DNA of 64,000 nucleotides, taken from NCBI RefSeq assembly GCF_043290135.1, contig NC_134707.1:67447906-67511905 (forward strand), written 5' to 3'. Made by a program: the position numbers and the translations under genes. A model generated the notes under the pieces. It did no database searches, was not told where the DNA came from, and saw only the letters and a program-made list of their open reading frames with translations. This document shows, piece by piece, positions 1 to 12,069 of the stretch. Positions within the stretch are counted from its first letter, which is position 1. Each line of letters starts with the position of its first letter. This DNA is from Rhipicephalus microplus. Lineage: Eukaryota; Arthropoda; Arachnida; Ixodida; Ixodidae.

Positions 1-275
1 TTTCATGTTGGATAAATTCATTACCATGAACAGCAGCAAAATAACATTCGTTTTGAGTAGTCCAAGACACAAGCTATATACCAGTATACTAAGAGCCAAG
101 TGCAAACTTTTCATTTGATCATGTGTGGTGATAGAGAGAAAGCACTTATTACAAGACTGCTTTGCCTGTAATTGAACTGAATGAAGTACAATGCACTGTT
201 CAATCCAACACCACATAGGCATGTTTGCTATAGCAATGCTATGTGTCATTGATTCATGCACTAAATGTGACAATG

Positions 276-425
276 CAAATGTCAAAAAAGTGAAAAAAGA
301 AAAGAAGGAAAAAGAGAAGAAAAGGGGGATGCAAAGTAGGAGCAGTGTAGCATACTACTTTTACTTTGCATCCTCCTTTTCTTTCTTCTTTTTTCTTTTC
401 TTTCTTTTACCTTTTTTTTGCTTCC
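276..425. repeat. Purine/pyrimidine hairpin (inverted repeat)
   Basis: A purine-rich left arm (about 276-338) is followed by a pyrimidine-rich right arm (about 362-425) with a loop of roughly 23 bases. The inner 12 bp pair perfectly (327-338 with 362-373, core GGATGCAAAGTA), and pairing continues outward for at least 10 more bp with one G-U. The opposing open frames here (101 and 89 aa, lysine-rich on one strand, Ser/Phe-rich on the other) are by-products of this composition. It could be a foldback mobile-element remnant or small-RNA precursor; nothing decides between these. Confidence 0.6.
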
Positions 426-1416
426 CTTATTCCCAACCTCCGACAGGAAAACGCTTTGTATCATCGCAATATAACTTGAAAGGAAGCGAGGGCTGAATTC
501 TTTTTTGTTATAGATTTTTTTCAGACAAACATTTCCAACAGGCACACACACCTACACCAAAAGACGATGTCATTACTAACCACATTTAAACTAGCACGCC
601 AAGAATGACAAGGTGACTCCTAGAAAATAGGTCCTCCTATCGCAACATCGGCCAGCCTGTCTGAGGCACTTTCACTGTTCACCCTGATTACCCCACTAGA
701 TGCTTACATCTGTGGACTCGCATCTTCATTTTGGATAACACTTAGACGAGCTTACATTGATGAATACGCATGAAAGCTTAGTGATGTATCATGCATCAGA
801 TTAAGCAACTGTGTTAATCAATTATTGATAGTTTGCTTCCAGGCTTTTTATACTACAATACGGTGCTTGAAGTAGCCTGAAACTGCGTAACATCTTCTAT
901 GCACATGAATCAGATTGACAACGTAATGCACAATATGCTTGAGAATATTCCGAGAAACATGATAACGACAAAATGCCTCCCACTCAAATTTTTCGCTGTA
1001 CATGTTTAAAATGTTCATGTTCACCCAAACGAGGTGCTTATGATTACAAGCCGAAGAAACCTACAAGTAAGGCCTTGGGGCCTTATGTAAGTAGTGGTGT
1101 AGCATTTTTTCTGTGGAGGGCTTTACACCCATAAGTGAGGAATAAAACTTATGTACAATGAAGAATGTTAGCAGCTATCAGTCATAGGAAAAACTAATGC
1201 AGCTAATCTTCCCTGACACATCTGTACATTTACAGAGGTGACGAAGCTTCTGTCATTTGTGGCAGTTACTCCAACAGGACCAGTGCCAAAATTGGCACTA
1301 CTTGGCTAGACAAATGTCCAAACATGCCTGCCCGACTCCCTCTAGCCATCCCGACTGAATATGGCACTATTTATTGACTGCTGGCTGGACAAAGCAAAAA
1401 TCACTGAAGCACTCAC

Positions 1417-1626
1417 AATACACAGCGTGATTTTCCTCTGGAGTGGTCCACTTCGTCTTCCGCGATGAAAGAGCAGCACAGTGTACTGATAAGGCACTCC
1501 TTGCAATGGTTTTCAATGCCACACAGTGACTTTGCTGTTCCTGTCGAAGAGAGCTTGGGGAGCTTAAAGGGTGCTTGCTCTTTTCTGGGGGCTGCGGCCG
1601 CTCCTCGTTTTCTGCTCAAGGTCAAC
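1417..1626 (-). other. Weak candidate exon
   Basis: A GC-richer 210-nt block in AT-rich surroundings. On the minus strand it is preceded by GTGCAG (possible acceptor) and followed by GTGAGT (possible donor), and one frame is open throughout. The translation begins with a basic, Ala/Pro/Lys-rich segment followed by several cysteines, and resembles no family I recognise. Splice-like hexamers occur often by chance, so this is a lead only. Confidence 0.15.
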
Positions 1627-3317
1627 CTGCACTAAGTTGTAGACGAGGCTTTAGGAGCTGTCTATAATGGTATACAAACTTTTGTAGAGCACACATTTTC
1701 TCGTGGCATACTGAGGAATTTCTTATAAAACTTAAGGCCTCGCATATGCAAACATTTACAATCGATCCAAAGATGCACTTGACTCTAGAGGGGCAAGTTT
1801 GTCATGTAGTGTATATAAAGAAAAGCCATTCAGCACAACCACAACTACAGTTGCACACGGAAACAACATTAGCTGGACGCTGTAGGCTGCTTTCATAGCA
1901 TACCTTAAGCTGACACTGATTGTGCAACGATAAGAAAAATATGCAAAGATTGCCTGATCGATTTCAGGCAGTACTGAAGAGTAGGGCACGAATCTATCGT
2001 TCTACTCATGAGCAGTGCACAAAATTCAACATCAGTACCAACCCATTCAGCTAAAAGTTTTGATTGACATTTCTTCATTAAAGAGACTGACAAGTCGCCA
2101 GAATGTGTGATTGGAGGTAGAAATCAAAAAATGTGAATTTAACTGCAATATTTTTGCAACTTGAGTGGCATTTCCTTTTAAGATTGCGCTTAAAAAGCCT
2201 AAAAATCAGTATGTCATGCAGCCTGTTACTGCAAATTATTTGATGCTTTAACATGCAAAAAGATTAGTGGTCAAAGTTACAGCATATATCCATATTACCT
2301 GTGCCAACATTATTCTGGGCTGCCTACGCAGAGGAGTCCACCCTCAAAAAGCAGCACTGCCATCGTGGCAAACTGAGAAATATGTGCATTTCACACGCTA
2401 GTGAAATGCATGCTTTCGCTGCAAACTGCAATGCACAAGCATATAAAGCTGTTATGTTGACCTCCCACTGTTTGTAGCCTTTGTTGTGTGACACTTCATA
2501 GCAGTCAGAGATCCGGAAATTCTTAAAATGTTTCCAGCACTTTCTGTGTTACCATTAAATGTACTCATGAAAGCCATGTCAAACAAAAAGAAACAAGCCC
2601 CGAAAATTCTCTTCTTTCACTGCAAGATTATACGCTCAGACCAGTAAGCTTTCTATTGCAGAAAAAAACAGCTACTATAAAAATTGATATTCGGTCTAAT
2701 TAACTGCTTCATGTTTTAAGCCATGTTATTATGTTAAACGGGTGTCCTGTTTTACACGATCTGGTCTGCATGAACTCTTGAACCGGGCACCATATAGTTT
2801 GAAAGACACACACAGATTTTGAGACAAACCTAGTTTTCCGTGGAGCATCCTTATGCACTATAACAACACATCTCAATCTAGTTAGTTGATCAGAACGAGG
2901 TGAAAACAGCTCACACTTGAAAAGGACGGGCAAAAGGAATGACGCCTGCACCCTGTGCTCCCTGTACATTCTCATTGAGGGTGCAGTTTTCATCCTATCC
3001 TTATGCAATTTCGCATTTATAACATTGCTCGCTGCGTATTCTTTGTGGCATTAAAGTGTGTGATAACGTCTTGTGTAGCCCATGTAATTTATAAAAATAG
3101 AATTCAAGATAGCTCGATTCAAAAATAGCAAAGTGCATCAAGCACCATGTCCTGTACGCAATCTCTAGGCAAGTGGCAGAATGATTTATTCTTCAAAACA
3201 TATCTGACTTGTAATCTTTACAAGAGCTAACTCGTACACTGGCACATTCTGTTTGCCTCTTCAGATTATAAGGTACCTTTTTTAGCAAACACCAGAAAAT
3301 CTGCAAGAAGACTAGAA

Positions 3318-3520
3318 GTGTTGTAATTGTGAAGAAAGAAAAGTAGAGGGAAAAAAGATAACCTGCCCTGAACAGGGACCGGGCCTGCGACCTTCGAATA
3401 ACGTGTCCGATGCTCTATCAACTGAGCTACCATGGCGGCTATCCCCCTTTAACATTGTACGGTATATATGTGCATTTAATCATGGAAGAGTAAGTCAGCG
3501 CTGCCTGTTAACATTATGGC
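3318..3520 (-). mobile_element. tRNA-derived SINE, Ruka-like (copy 1)
   Basis: On the minus strand this contains a tRNA-like head with an A-box (GTAGCTCAGTTGATAGAGCA, about 3413-3432), a degenerate B-box about 35 bases on, then the promoter-distal sequence ending in GGGCAGGTTATC and a pyrimidine-rich tail. A short leader containing ACATATATACC precedes the head, as in copies 2 and 3. This matches the architecture of Ruka, the tRNA-derived SINE described from Rhipicephalus appendiculatus. The 3' body is shorter than in copy 2. It is a Pol III retroposon, not a functional tRNA gene, because the stems do not pair as a cloverleaf. Confidence 0.75.
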
Positions 3521-3664
3521 GAGTGTGGGACACTTTTTTTGCCTACTGGAAGCACGCAGTACGCGCTAATAATACATGAGCTAACAGCAGACCAATTATC
3601 CCACATATACAACCTAATGGCACCAAGCCTGCAATAACAAGTTCCTCACTACGAATGAAGGAAA

Positions 3665-3925
3665 AAAGGGCTCGTTTTTATTTGTTAGAAACGATATTAT
3701 TGAGAACTGACAATGCTGCCAGAAAAAGTACTAGGAATATTAAAGGAAGTATTTGTAATGTAATTGACAAGAAAGTAACGTGGAAGAAAAGGTAACTAGT
3801 CCTGCGGAATAACCGAATCTGGGAACCTTTGAATAATGCATCTGATGCCCTACTACTAACTATGACAGTTATCTATTCGTCCACTTATGGGGTGTATATG
3901 TGCATTGAGCACAGGGGCTTTAGTC
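3665..3925 (-). mobile_element. tRNA-derived SINE, Ruka-like (copy 2, longest body)
   Basis: Minus-strand copy with a diverged tRNA head (about 3790-3870) and the fullest 3' body in the cluster. The body carries a stretch shared with copies 3 and 4: a pyrimidine-rich run, TGACAATTACATTAC-like sequence, then a TGGCAG...GTTAGTTCTCA-like end. The tail lies near 3668 next to GGGCTCG. The A-box is damaged (TAGTTAGTAGTAGGGCA-like), so this copy is probably transcriptionally dead. Confidence 0.65.
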
Positions 3926-4004
3926 CGGCTGCCAGCTTGTAATAACATCACATGCTACGTGATGCCAATAGGAAAGAAAAAGTGTCATAATTTAGCCATG
4001 ATGG

Positions 4005-4262
4005 CAACAAGTGGGGCTGACTGTCTCTCGGACGATCAGGTACACATATATACCTTGCCAAGCGGAAGGGGCAATAGCTGCTGTGGTACGTAACACAGTT
4101 GGTAGAGCACCATACGCTTTATTCGTAGGTGGCAGGTTGTCCCTCACCAGGGCAAGTTATCTTTTATTTCACTTTTCTTTCTTGACAATTACATTACGAT
4201 TACTTCCAATATCCTTATACTTCTTTGGCAGCGTTATGCATCTGTTAGTTGTCAGAAAATCT
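4005..4262 (+). mobile_element. tRNA-derived SINE, Ruka-like (copy 3)
   Basis: Plus-strand copy. Leader ACATATATACC at about 4043-4053, A-box-like ACACAGTTGGTAGAGCA near 4094-4110, B-box region GGTGGCAGGTTGTCCC near 4131, then GGGCAAGTTATC and the pyrimidine tail TTTCACTTTTCTTTC. The body continues to TGTTAGTTGTCAG near 4256. It is opposite in orientation to its neighbours. Confidence 0.65.
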
Positions 4263-4437
4263 GCTAGTCATAGGAGGTGGCAATGGTTTGCCCTCCCACC
4301 TAAATGCACGTACACGAACACACGCACAACTGATCAAAAAAGCAAGTTACACACCGCTAAGATTACTGAGATTCACTGTTTCAGATTCATAAGTAAAGGA
4401 AAGAACTATAAATTTAAGGGTTCGTTGTCTTTTCTGA

Positions 4438-4600
4438 ACCCATTATAATGAGAACTAACAGACAATGATGCCAAACAAACTGTAGGGAATGTTATAAAAA
4501 ATATCTTTATGAAAATTGTGAAAACAAAAGTGAACGGAAACGTAACTTGGCGACATGTTACTAATGGGTTCATGTTTTTTGACGATTGAATTGACATTAC
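4438..4600 (-). mobile_element. Ruka-like SINE 3' body fragment (copy 4)
   Basis: Minus-strand fragment recognised by its GAGAACTAACAGACAATGATGCC end, which matches the 3' body of copies 2 and 3, followed by the A/G-rich stretch that in reverse is the pyrimidine tract. The tRNA-like head is missing or unrecognisable. It shows that several insertions accumulated within about 1.3 kb. Confidence 0.5.
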
Positions 4601-7600
4601 TTTTTATAACATCCCCATATATATTGCTGGCTAATGTTGTCCGGTAATTCTCGTTATTAGAGTAGTGAGTAGGCCGACAAAGGAAGGATAGTGCATTGAT
4701 ACTTCTCTTGAACACCAAATAGTTTGAGGACCTTAAAAGAGCGGAAGCTGCTTTGAGTAGACCAAAATATCTAGTTGGAGCAAAAAAGTACACACATTTT
4801 TACCAGGCTTTTTAACACATTTTGAGACATAAAATTGTATGCTGCCAGTAATGTTAAGTACCATTATTTTTGTCACACTATGCACTGTAGCCGGTGTAGT
4901 TACAGTGGTGATAGTGAAGCATTAATCAAGCACGCCACCAATTGCGTTCACATCTATGGTCGGGTATTTTAGAAATAAACCTGCTGTATAGTAAAAAAAT
5001 GAGAGCATTTATGATTTTATCCAAATCAAGTTATACCGACTCGGTAAGCAAACCATTTGCATAAAATCAAAAGGCATAAAGTGATTCATGTATTATAACT
5101 ATGTGAAGAATTTCAGCAACACAAGGCAAAGTGACAACAGTTCTATTAAAAATCCCTCTCAGAATAACATGCATGAAAAGCACCACACCAGAATATCCTA
5201 TAGTGCATGTAATATTAGGACTACTACACTGTCTATTAACCTTTATAAAAAGGATATCTCCTTCACGTTCAAGGGGCAACCACTTAGCCTTTTCCTGAGC
5301 TTTTCCGTGAATATTTCTTGAATTTCAGATATCATGAGGATTGAATTATAGTGAACAGATTTTGCTTACACATTGAAACCTAGTTCTGTATGTAATTTCG
5401 ATAAAGGGCGCCAAACCACCTCCAATTATTTTTTAACATTTAAAGCAAATGTGTGCAACGACTTCAGAATAGTGTTCTGATCAACAATGACAACTGCAGC
5501 AGCACAACTAGCTATGGGTGCCCAAAAAGTAGCTAGAAACAATACCTTTTCCTCTTTGAGCCTTTGGGAAGTGTTCGGTCCCTCAGTGCTCACCTTACAA
5601 CAACATTTTTTTTTAAATACGTGTTTGTGTGTCCACTGCTCTTGCTCCTTGCACAGTGAGGAGGAGCACATGGCAAGAAGAGACAAGAAAGAAGCATAGC
5701 GAAAAAAAGTGAAATAAGTGAGGACCCTTTTTTATCATCCAATGTGATAACATTACTATTGCGACAACAGATAGAAAAATTAACACGGCTCTGCATCCAT
5801 AGTAGAGTCATACACAGCTGCAACACCACGACTAAATTTCAACCTTCTGTTGGTTTAGGATCCCTTTATAGTTCGAAGCTAAAGATATCTGCATTTGTTC
5901 GACACATAATAAGATGCAGTGAAATGTAATATGATAATCTCATTTAAATGAACGTCATATGGCTTCCTTGTATATGTGGCCACAAGTAACTCTGGTTGCA
6001 AAGCAATATGGCACAGCCTAAACAGACATCACCGACCACTCCAATCTGAACTTGCCCTTGCTACTTTCCTATTATCATCACAGGAAAAAATGAACAATTG
6101 AATCTGATATAGATATGTGCAAGCTTATGCTAAGGACCCAGTATGAAGGGTGTTTTGTCATTATTGAGATCAGTTATTTGTTGAAGAACACTTGCTGCCA
6201 AACACAAATACATTGCTGTCGAAGCATCAAGGCTCAAATATAAAGCAAAAAGAAGTGTCTTTTTAAAAATTACAGGCAACAAGGTGCAAAATAAATATTT
6301 GATATACTTGGAATGTGAGGCATGCACAAGAGGTGCTGCCATATGATATTTTTCTCTTTGTTGAAACCTGCTTGCTTTACTCACCCCACACATCTGTAAA
6401 ATGGCGTGAAAATACCAAGCAGCTGATGCAGCATGGTTGAACACATGGCCAGGGATTCCACCATTCATATTGGCTAAGCAGCCCTACAGCCTCCACAGTC
6501 ATGCAACCATTTGTAAGACAAATATAGTTCTACCCAAAGTTCTTGGTTTACAGACACACATGCAAGACGCATAACCACTCTGTAGGAAGTTTGCATGATA
6601 ATGTGCTTGGTAGCAAAACGAATGCCAATATCAAGTAAAAATCCCGGCCTGCCGCTTCTTTCTTTCCTTTTTTAAAAATTGATCAATCCATGGTTAATAA
6701 ATGTTCCCCCAATGTGAAGTGTTACTGGCAGTCCGGTGAAGAATTGCAATGTATTTAAAACACAATCCAATTCATGGAAAGTAAGCATGCAGTAGCGTTT
6801 TGTCAGCTGTTCAAGAAAACCGCATGAAGTTTGGCTAAAACTCATGTTTTTTATAAACACTATTCAATTTGATATATAAAGTTGTGAGCATTATGTGAAA
6901 GAACACGAATTCATCTTTAATCAGTGATAACTTTTAGTGTACTGATATGAATGCAACTAACTGAATATTAAACGATAATTTTTGCTTGAGCATTTAGAGA
7001 TATCAACACTATTGCACTTGCCAGCTGCATCTTGTCCAAAACAGCGGCAAGCTAGGCTAGTTTCTGTAGGTGAGCAGTAATGAACAGTGCAAAGTAACAA
7101 CGAGAAACACCAGTAACAACAGTATGGGGCAAGCACAGACTGCCACCTGTATAATTTATTGCACAAAAGTTCGCCTGAACATCAGTCAGACAACTCGTGT
7201 AATTGAAGGTCCAGTTGGAAATGAACAAGTTATGAAATCAACAATGCCTGCTTTCTCTAACAAGACCCTTATTCACATAAAGTATGCAGCGATAGGCCCC
7301 TACTGAGGTACGTCACAGCATGATGTCACTGACACACGTAAAAGACGTGGCTGGAAAAACACTCCCGCTAGTGGCTCAGCCGGTACAGTCGGGCGATGTT
7401 TGGGGCAAGTTTTAATTTTTCAAAGCTTCCACTTCACGTTACAATGTCGACATTAGCTGTAGTACGTGTCAGCAAACATCTAGCTGTGCGTAAACTGTGT
7501 GGTGAACTATTGGCCACGCTCTCTATCTTGAAGAAGTGAACACACGTGGTCGACTGTGCGAGCAACAGCGGCATAGTCTTCAAAAATGTGCACTGTAATT

Positions 7601-10600
7601 GCGGAATGTAGTGTGCATTGAATTGTATTGAGAATATCGGTTCAACTGAGAATATTGTGTGTGGTGTGTGTGGTGTGTGCAGTGTGAATAGCAATGTATC
7701 AGTGTTTGCGAAGACGCTAGCACTTGTGGCAGCGACCGGTTGTTGAAAAAACTTGATTCGACATTTTAGTCAAGGTAAATATGCACTTGACGCGATTATC
7801 TGCGAGTGGGTACATCTCAGTGTTTGCATAGTGTGCATAAAAAGAATTGCATGTTCACCGGGCTGGAAGATACCATTTGCTGAAGCTGCATGTATGCATC
7901 GCCCCGACGAGTACGCAAGCCCAATAAAGGTATAACTTGTTTTATCGAAGGCCTCATATGTCTTCATGTAATAAGCAGAGATTCTTGTTTCACATATACT
8001 CAGTACCTTTACCGCTCTATATTCATGAAGTGACAATGCACACTACAAGTTTGTGTGTTAGGTTCTAAGGGAGCAATTCAAATATGCAAATAAGTTATAG
8101 GTATCAGATGCAGCGCTGTAACTGCACAAAAGATTACTTATAAATAGGCTACAGGTTTAGAATCGCATACATCTGAGTTGGCTATCAGGAATGTCCCCAA
8201 CAACTTCCTTTCCAGCCAGTCCTTGCACCGAGAAAGGGAATGGCTGGCAGAGTGCTCGAAGTGACGTCACACGGTTTGCAAACATAGAGAGGTTTCTTAC
8301 TTAGGCACAATTTTGCACAATACATTTTTTAGATTACAGGCTGTACTCGTCCCACATTGATCATACTGATGTCTTTTGTTCTGGCTTTGTGCTGTGAATT
8401 ATTAGGCATTTAGTGATCATGATCTTTAAAAGCTAATTTCAGTGCTCTCTCATATTGCTGACAACTGTGTCGTTGCATAAATTGGGCAAAAAAGCAACAC
8501 AGAAAGGCTGTCACAATAAATACACCAACATGGGTATTCTCCTGCAAACAAAAGTCGGCACTGGTCCTGTCATTACCCGCCTTCCTTCTCTGTTTGCCTG
8601 GTTTGTGCTGAAACAGCCAAACACCTGATTAGTTAGATGAGAAATATTAACGCATCAAAACTATAAGTGCTTGCATCAGCAACTACACAACAGCGGGATA
8701 ACCGCACCCCTGCCACACAGCAGCAAAACATAATTTGAACACGCTGGCATTGTATTATTTTATAAAAAGCAACTCTGGCAGATTACAAAATCTCACATCG
8801 TGCATGCAAGTTTTCTTCAAAGTCAGGCGTACAATGTAGGTGCTGGCCGGTACATTATTAGTTACAAGCAAAGGCGTCTTGCAGGTACACACACAGATTG
8901 CACGAATACCTCTCTCTCTCTACACTAGGCACACACATATCTTTTAACAAGCATATGCCACTGTTTAGGGGCTTAATTATGGGGCACTGTCTAGGGGCGT
9001 TTTTATGTACTGCTATCTTTTCTAATGCGTTAGGTACTGAAACAAAATAAAAGCAATATTGCGTTCAAGTACGTATGTGGGACTGTGTTTTTTGCGCAAC
9101 AGTTATTAGTATCTTTATTTTCATTATTACATTTTTATTTATTTCATAATATAACAAAATTAAGGGCTTAGGGGAACATTGGGTTTGCTTGATTGTGAAG
9201 GGACTCGAGAAGTGAGAAAACTCAAACGAAAAAATTTATTTGAGAAAAAACTGAGCACTTCACAGCCGGACGGAGCATTTCAAGGGTAGGCCCTAGGTAG
9301 TCGCGAGACTTGATATGACTCATCTCAAGCTGTGGCAGTTGAGGGAAGGCAATATCACCGAGAAGCAGTTCCAAAATATATTTTGGATGATGTTTTTTGA
9401 TTCTTTCAAAATAAGGGCTGCACAATTGTGATCCAGCTAAACCAAAAATGGCGGCCACGAAGTCATGAGACAGAAAATGAATATAGTTGATTGTTTGAAA
9501 AATTGCCCTTAATAAAAGGAAGAGTTATGGAGTGCTACGTAGCTTAACTCGCAGTAGGAATTTTAGATATACATATAGATAGTTTAAAATGGACAATGTT
9601 GCAAACACAGATATTGGTTAAATTTTTTTGCAGCACAGTTGAAGCATCCATGTAGAACTGAAGCGTCAAGAGAAGCTCATGCGTCTTCACTTTATTGCAC
9701 TTTACTTTGCTTGTATGCGTCCATACGGCCATGATATATTTTAAGCTTTTGTTTCACCTATAATCTTCTTATTCATTAAAGCTGGCCCATTATTGTGCCT
9801 TATGTAGCACTACAATTGAAGCGTAATATGCATGGTGGTCTGAAACATTGCTTTCGAAAATCTCAGAACGACGCAGCTTTATACACGACCATCCGAGCAT
9901 CAATGATAAGCACCATTATGTGTCCGTGCATATCAGTTGTGCTCTCATACTTAATTATTTTTCTGACCACTCCCTTCACCTCTACCTATGCTGTAGGGCA
10001 GCAAATCATCAACCTGGTTGAGCTACCTGCCTTTCTTCTGTCTTCTTCCTCTCTTTTTTTCTGTTCGACTTCTTTTTCCCGTGTACTTCACAGAGACATT
10101 ATTTATGTGCATGAAGATTCACTGCTTATCGTAAAATAAAGCAGAGAGGCAATTTTGCTTCATGCATCTGTATTTTAAATTTGCTCTCTTGATAACTTGC
10201 ATGAAAGCTAATAACCATGTAGCTCGACATGTGTGTGGTCGCACCACCAGATACCAGGTGTTCATCTGTTAATTCGCGTTCTAGAAAACCTGACTCTAGA
10301 CCCGAGACGTTCATTTTGCCGTTTAGTTTTTTCTTGTCACGCCGCGCACACCGTGTTGCTTGTGGTTATTTTATTGGCTGTGTGTATACTGGTTCAGTGG
10401 GCCGTCTTGGCTCTAGGTCACCATTTATTCTGTGATATAAAAATTCTTTGCGTATTTACTTAGCGAATTAGCATGTTTTAAGAGGAATAACTAAAGGAAT
10501 AAACTTTGCAAGTGAGCGCTCGTCCTGTAGATGTTTTTTTTTGTTTACGTGCTCGTCATTTTAACACGGGACTAATTATTTCTGTATATATTCACTTTTT

Positions 10601-10797
10601 TATCACTCTACATTTTCCTTCTTCAAATTTTGTGGCAATTTATTTCTGAATTATCGACATTAGCACCACGTACAATCACAATGACATTACTTTTTCTGGA
10701 CGCGGTGTAGCACCACCACGGATCGAATGGTGTTCTTATATCAGACTGCCATTTGAATCTAGTGACATGAACGTCTCTGGTCTTATTAGTCTGCTCG
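4601..10797. other. Unassigned AT-rich DNA
   Basis: About 6 kb with no confidently identifiable gene. A short GT-rich microsatellite lies at about 7656-7686. A 78-codon minus-strand frame at 9222-9458 lies over an AATAAA and resembles nothing I recognise. A weak exon candidate is listed separately at 6385-6483. The rest is probably intron, UTR or old decayed repeat. Confidence 0.5.
6385..6483 (-). other. Weak candidate exon (33 codons)
   Basis: On the minus strand a 99-nt segment lies between CTGTAG (weak acceptor, no pyrimidine tract) and GTGAGT (good donor). It is open in phase 0 for exactly 33 codons, and the translation contains GGIPGHVFNHAASAAWYF. I do not recognise the family. The poor acceptor argues against it. 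Confidence 0.12.
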
Positions 10798-11158
10798 CAC
10801 TCCTTATTTTTCCATATTTCCGTAAGAAAATTTCTGTATTCTCCGTAGAACTTCCTTAAGGAAGTTTCCGTATACGCCATAAAGCTTTCCAAATTTCCAC
10901 ATTTTTCTATATTTTCCGTAAGTAATTTCCCGTATATACCACATGACTTCTCTATCTTTCCATATCTCCCATAAGAAATTTGCCGTATGTTCCATATAAT
11001 TTCCATATTCTTCCATTTGTTCCTTAAAAACTTTTTCCTATACGCCATACAACTTCCGTATGTTTCCATAAAAATCCGTATTTATTCCGTATAGCTCAAA
11101 AGGAAATCGTATGGTGTCCATATGTTTTCCGTGGGATTTCATACGGAATATTTCAGTA
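10798..11158 (-). repeat. Degenerate TACGGAA/TATGGAA tandem repeat
   Basis: Read on the minus strand, imperfect units of roughly 51-62 bp recur. Each holds ATATGGAA, a TATACGGAA-like core and CTTACGGAA or TTAAGGAA. Because most units lack stops, an open frame of 148 codons (10623-11069) crosses the array and encodes a Tyr/Gly/Lys-rich repetitive peptide. It directly abuts the broken 3' end of LINE fragment J. I treat it as a diverged minisatellite, not a gene. Confidence 0.65.
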
Positions 11159-12015
11159 GGGGTGCTTGTGCAAAATTTAAGAATGGGGTGCTTTGTAGGG
11201 GTTTCTTTGTTATCACGCCTAATCTTAATTCTCTGTACGTGCGTTACATGCTGTTTGTTCCAGCGCTAGAGTAGCTCATTCTCTGTCAGGTTAATTAGGT
11301 CTTGATCAGACACTATGCCTCGGGAACTGTTCAGGGAGCGGTGTGGTGTGATAGGTACAGGTGATGTTCCAAAAGAGGTGAGTTTTGTCAGGTTTTTACA
11401 CTGGGTCTTGATTTGGACTTCAAGAAGAAGGTCCCCGCTAGCCATACGTGTAGCGTGACATCCTAGGCCTAATGTATTGGTGAGGCATTTTGAAACGACA
11501 AACGGAGAAATGGTTCTTGCGTTCTTTTCTTGCGTTTCAAAGTGGATCACAAGGAAGCGCGGGAAATTTTCTTTCGGCTTTATGAATACATTTAGTGTTG
11601 CTTCGGTGCACCTCCTCTTACGAGGAGGGCGATAAGACAGTTTAGGAAATGAAAAAGAGGCCATAAAGTATATATAAGTTGGGCCGCCATGCTAGCCGCC
11701 CACCATCGAGCCCAAAGAGGGGACGCGGCAGCACAAGTATGAAGGCATGCCAGCGCCAGCTGTACACAGCCACTATAACCCTATAATATTTGACCAAGAA
11801 AGGGCACATACACAAGGTTAACCCTTGCCGCCTGGAAGATGGAAGTAAACAGAAGTGAGGAGATGACAGGAAAGATTGAAAGAGAGAAAAGACGAAGATC
11901 AGGAGGGATAGCGAAACAGGAAAAGGCGACTGCCGATTTGCCCTGGGTGGGTTAGCCCAGGGGTGCCGTCTACGTGAAGCTGGGGCCAAAGGGGTATGTT
12001 GCCTCTGCCAGGGGG
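11159..12015 (-). mobile_element. I-clade LINE fragment J (5' UTR plus ORF1 start)
   Basis: The 5' part of the same LINE family as element E. Its UTR (11665-12015) matches E at about 54170-54450, including the segment GCCGTCTACGTGAAGC, and its ORF1 start matches E's. The element stops near 11159 inside ORF1, where the TACGGAA array begins, so everything downstream (zinc knuckles and ORF2) is absent. The 5' end abuts gag of element K near 12016, meaning J either inserted into K or was joined to it by rearrangement. Confidence 0.7.
11266..11664 (-). pseudogene. LINE ORF1 N-terminal fragment (element J)
   Basis: ATG at 11664 opens 132 codons of an I/Jockey-type ORF1 (RNA-binding nucleic-acid chaperone). 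Residues near 100-132 carry the segment GIVSDQDLINLTENELL, which aligns with GVVSDEDLMTLSEAELL in element E. Homology continues past the TAG at 11266-11268 for about 35 codons (HVQRIKIRR) until the array. The CCHC knuckles are missing, so the protein cannot function. Confidence 0.7.
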
Positions 12016-12069
12016 CCGTAAAGGTCCACTCTGTTCGGAGTACGTGGGCGGGCTCGCCACAGTAGAAGC

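Larger units (their letters stand above)
1..3317. other. Unassigned AT-rich DNA
   Basis: No convincing protein-coding gene, RNA gene or recognisable transposon was found here apart from the hairpin repeat at 276-425 and a weak exon candidate at 1417-1626. Open frames are short and lack conserved motifs. The stretch could be intron or intergenic DNA. Confidence 0.5.

Noticed and set aside
191..551. Lys-rich and Phe/Ser-rich frames
   Set aside because: Low-complexity arms of the hairpin read on opposite strands.
3360..3447. Possible tRNA gene
   Set aside because: A-box is present but the stems do not pair into a cloverleaf, and the tail and neighbours show a SINE.
9222..9458. 78-codon minus-strand frame
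   Set aside because: Covers an AATAAA, has no recognisable domain and no supporting splice sites; possibly 3' UTR.
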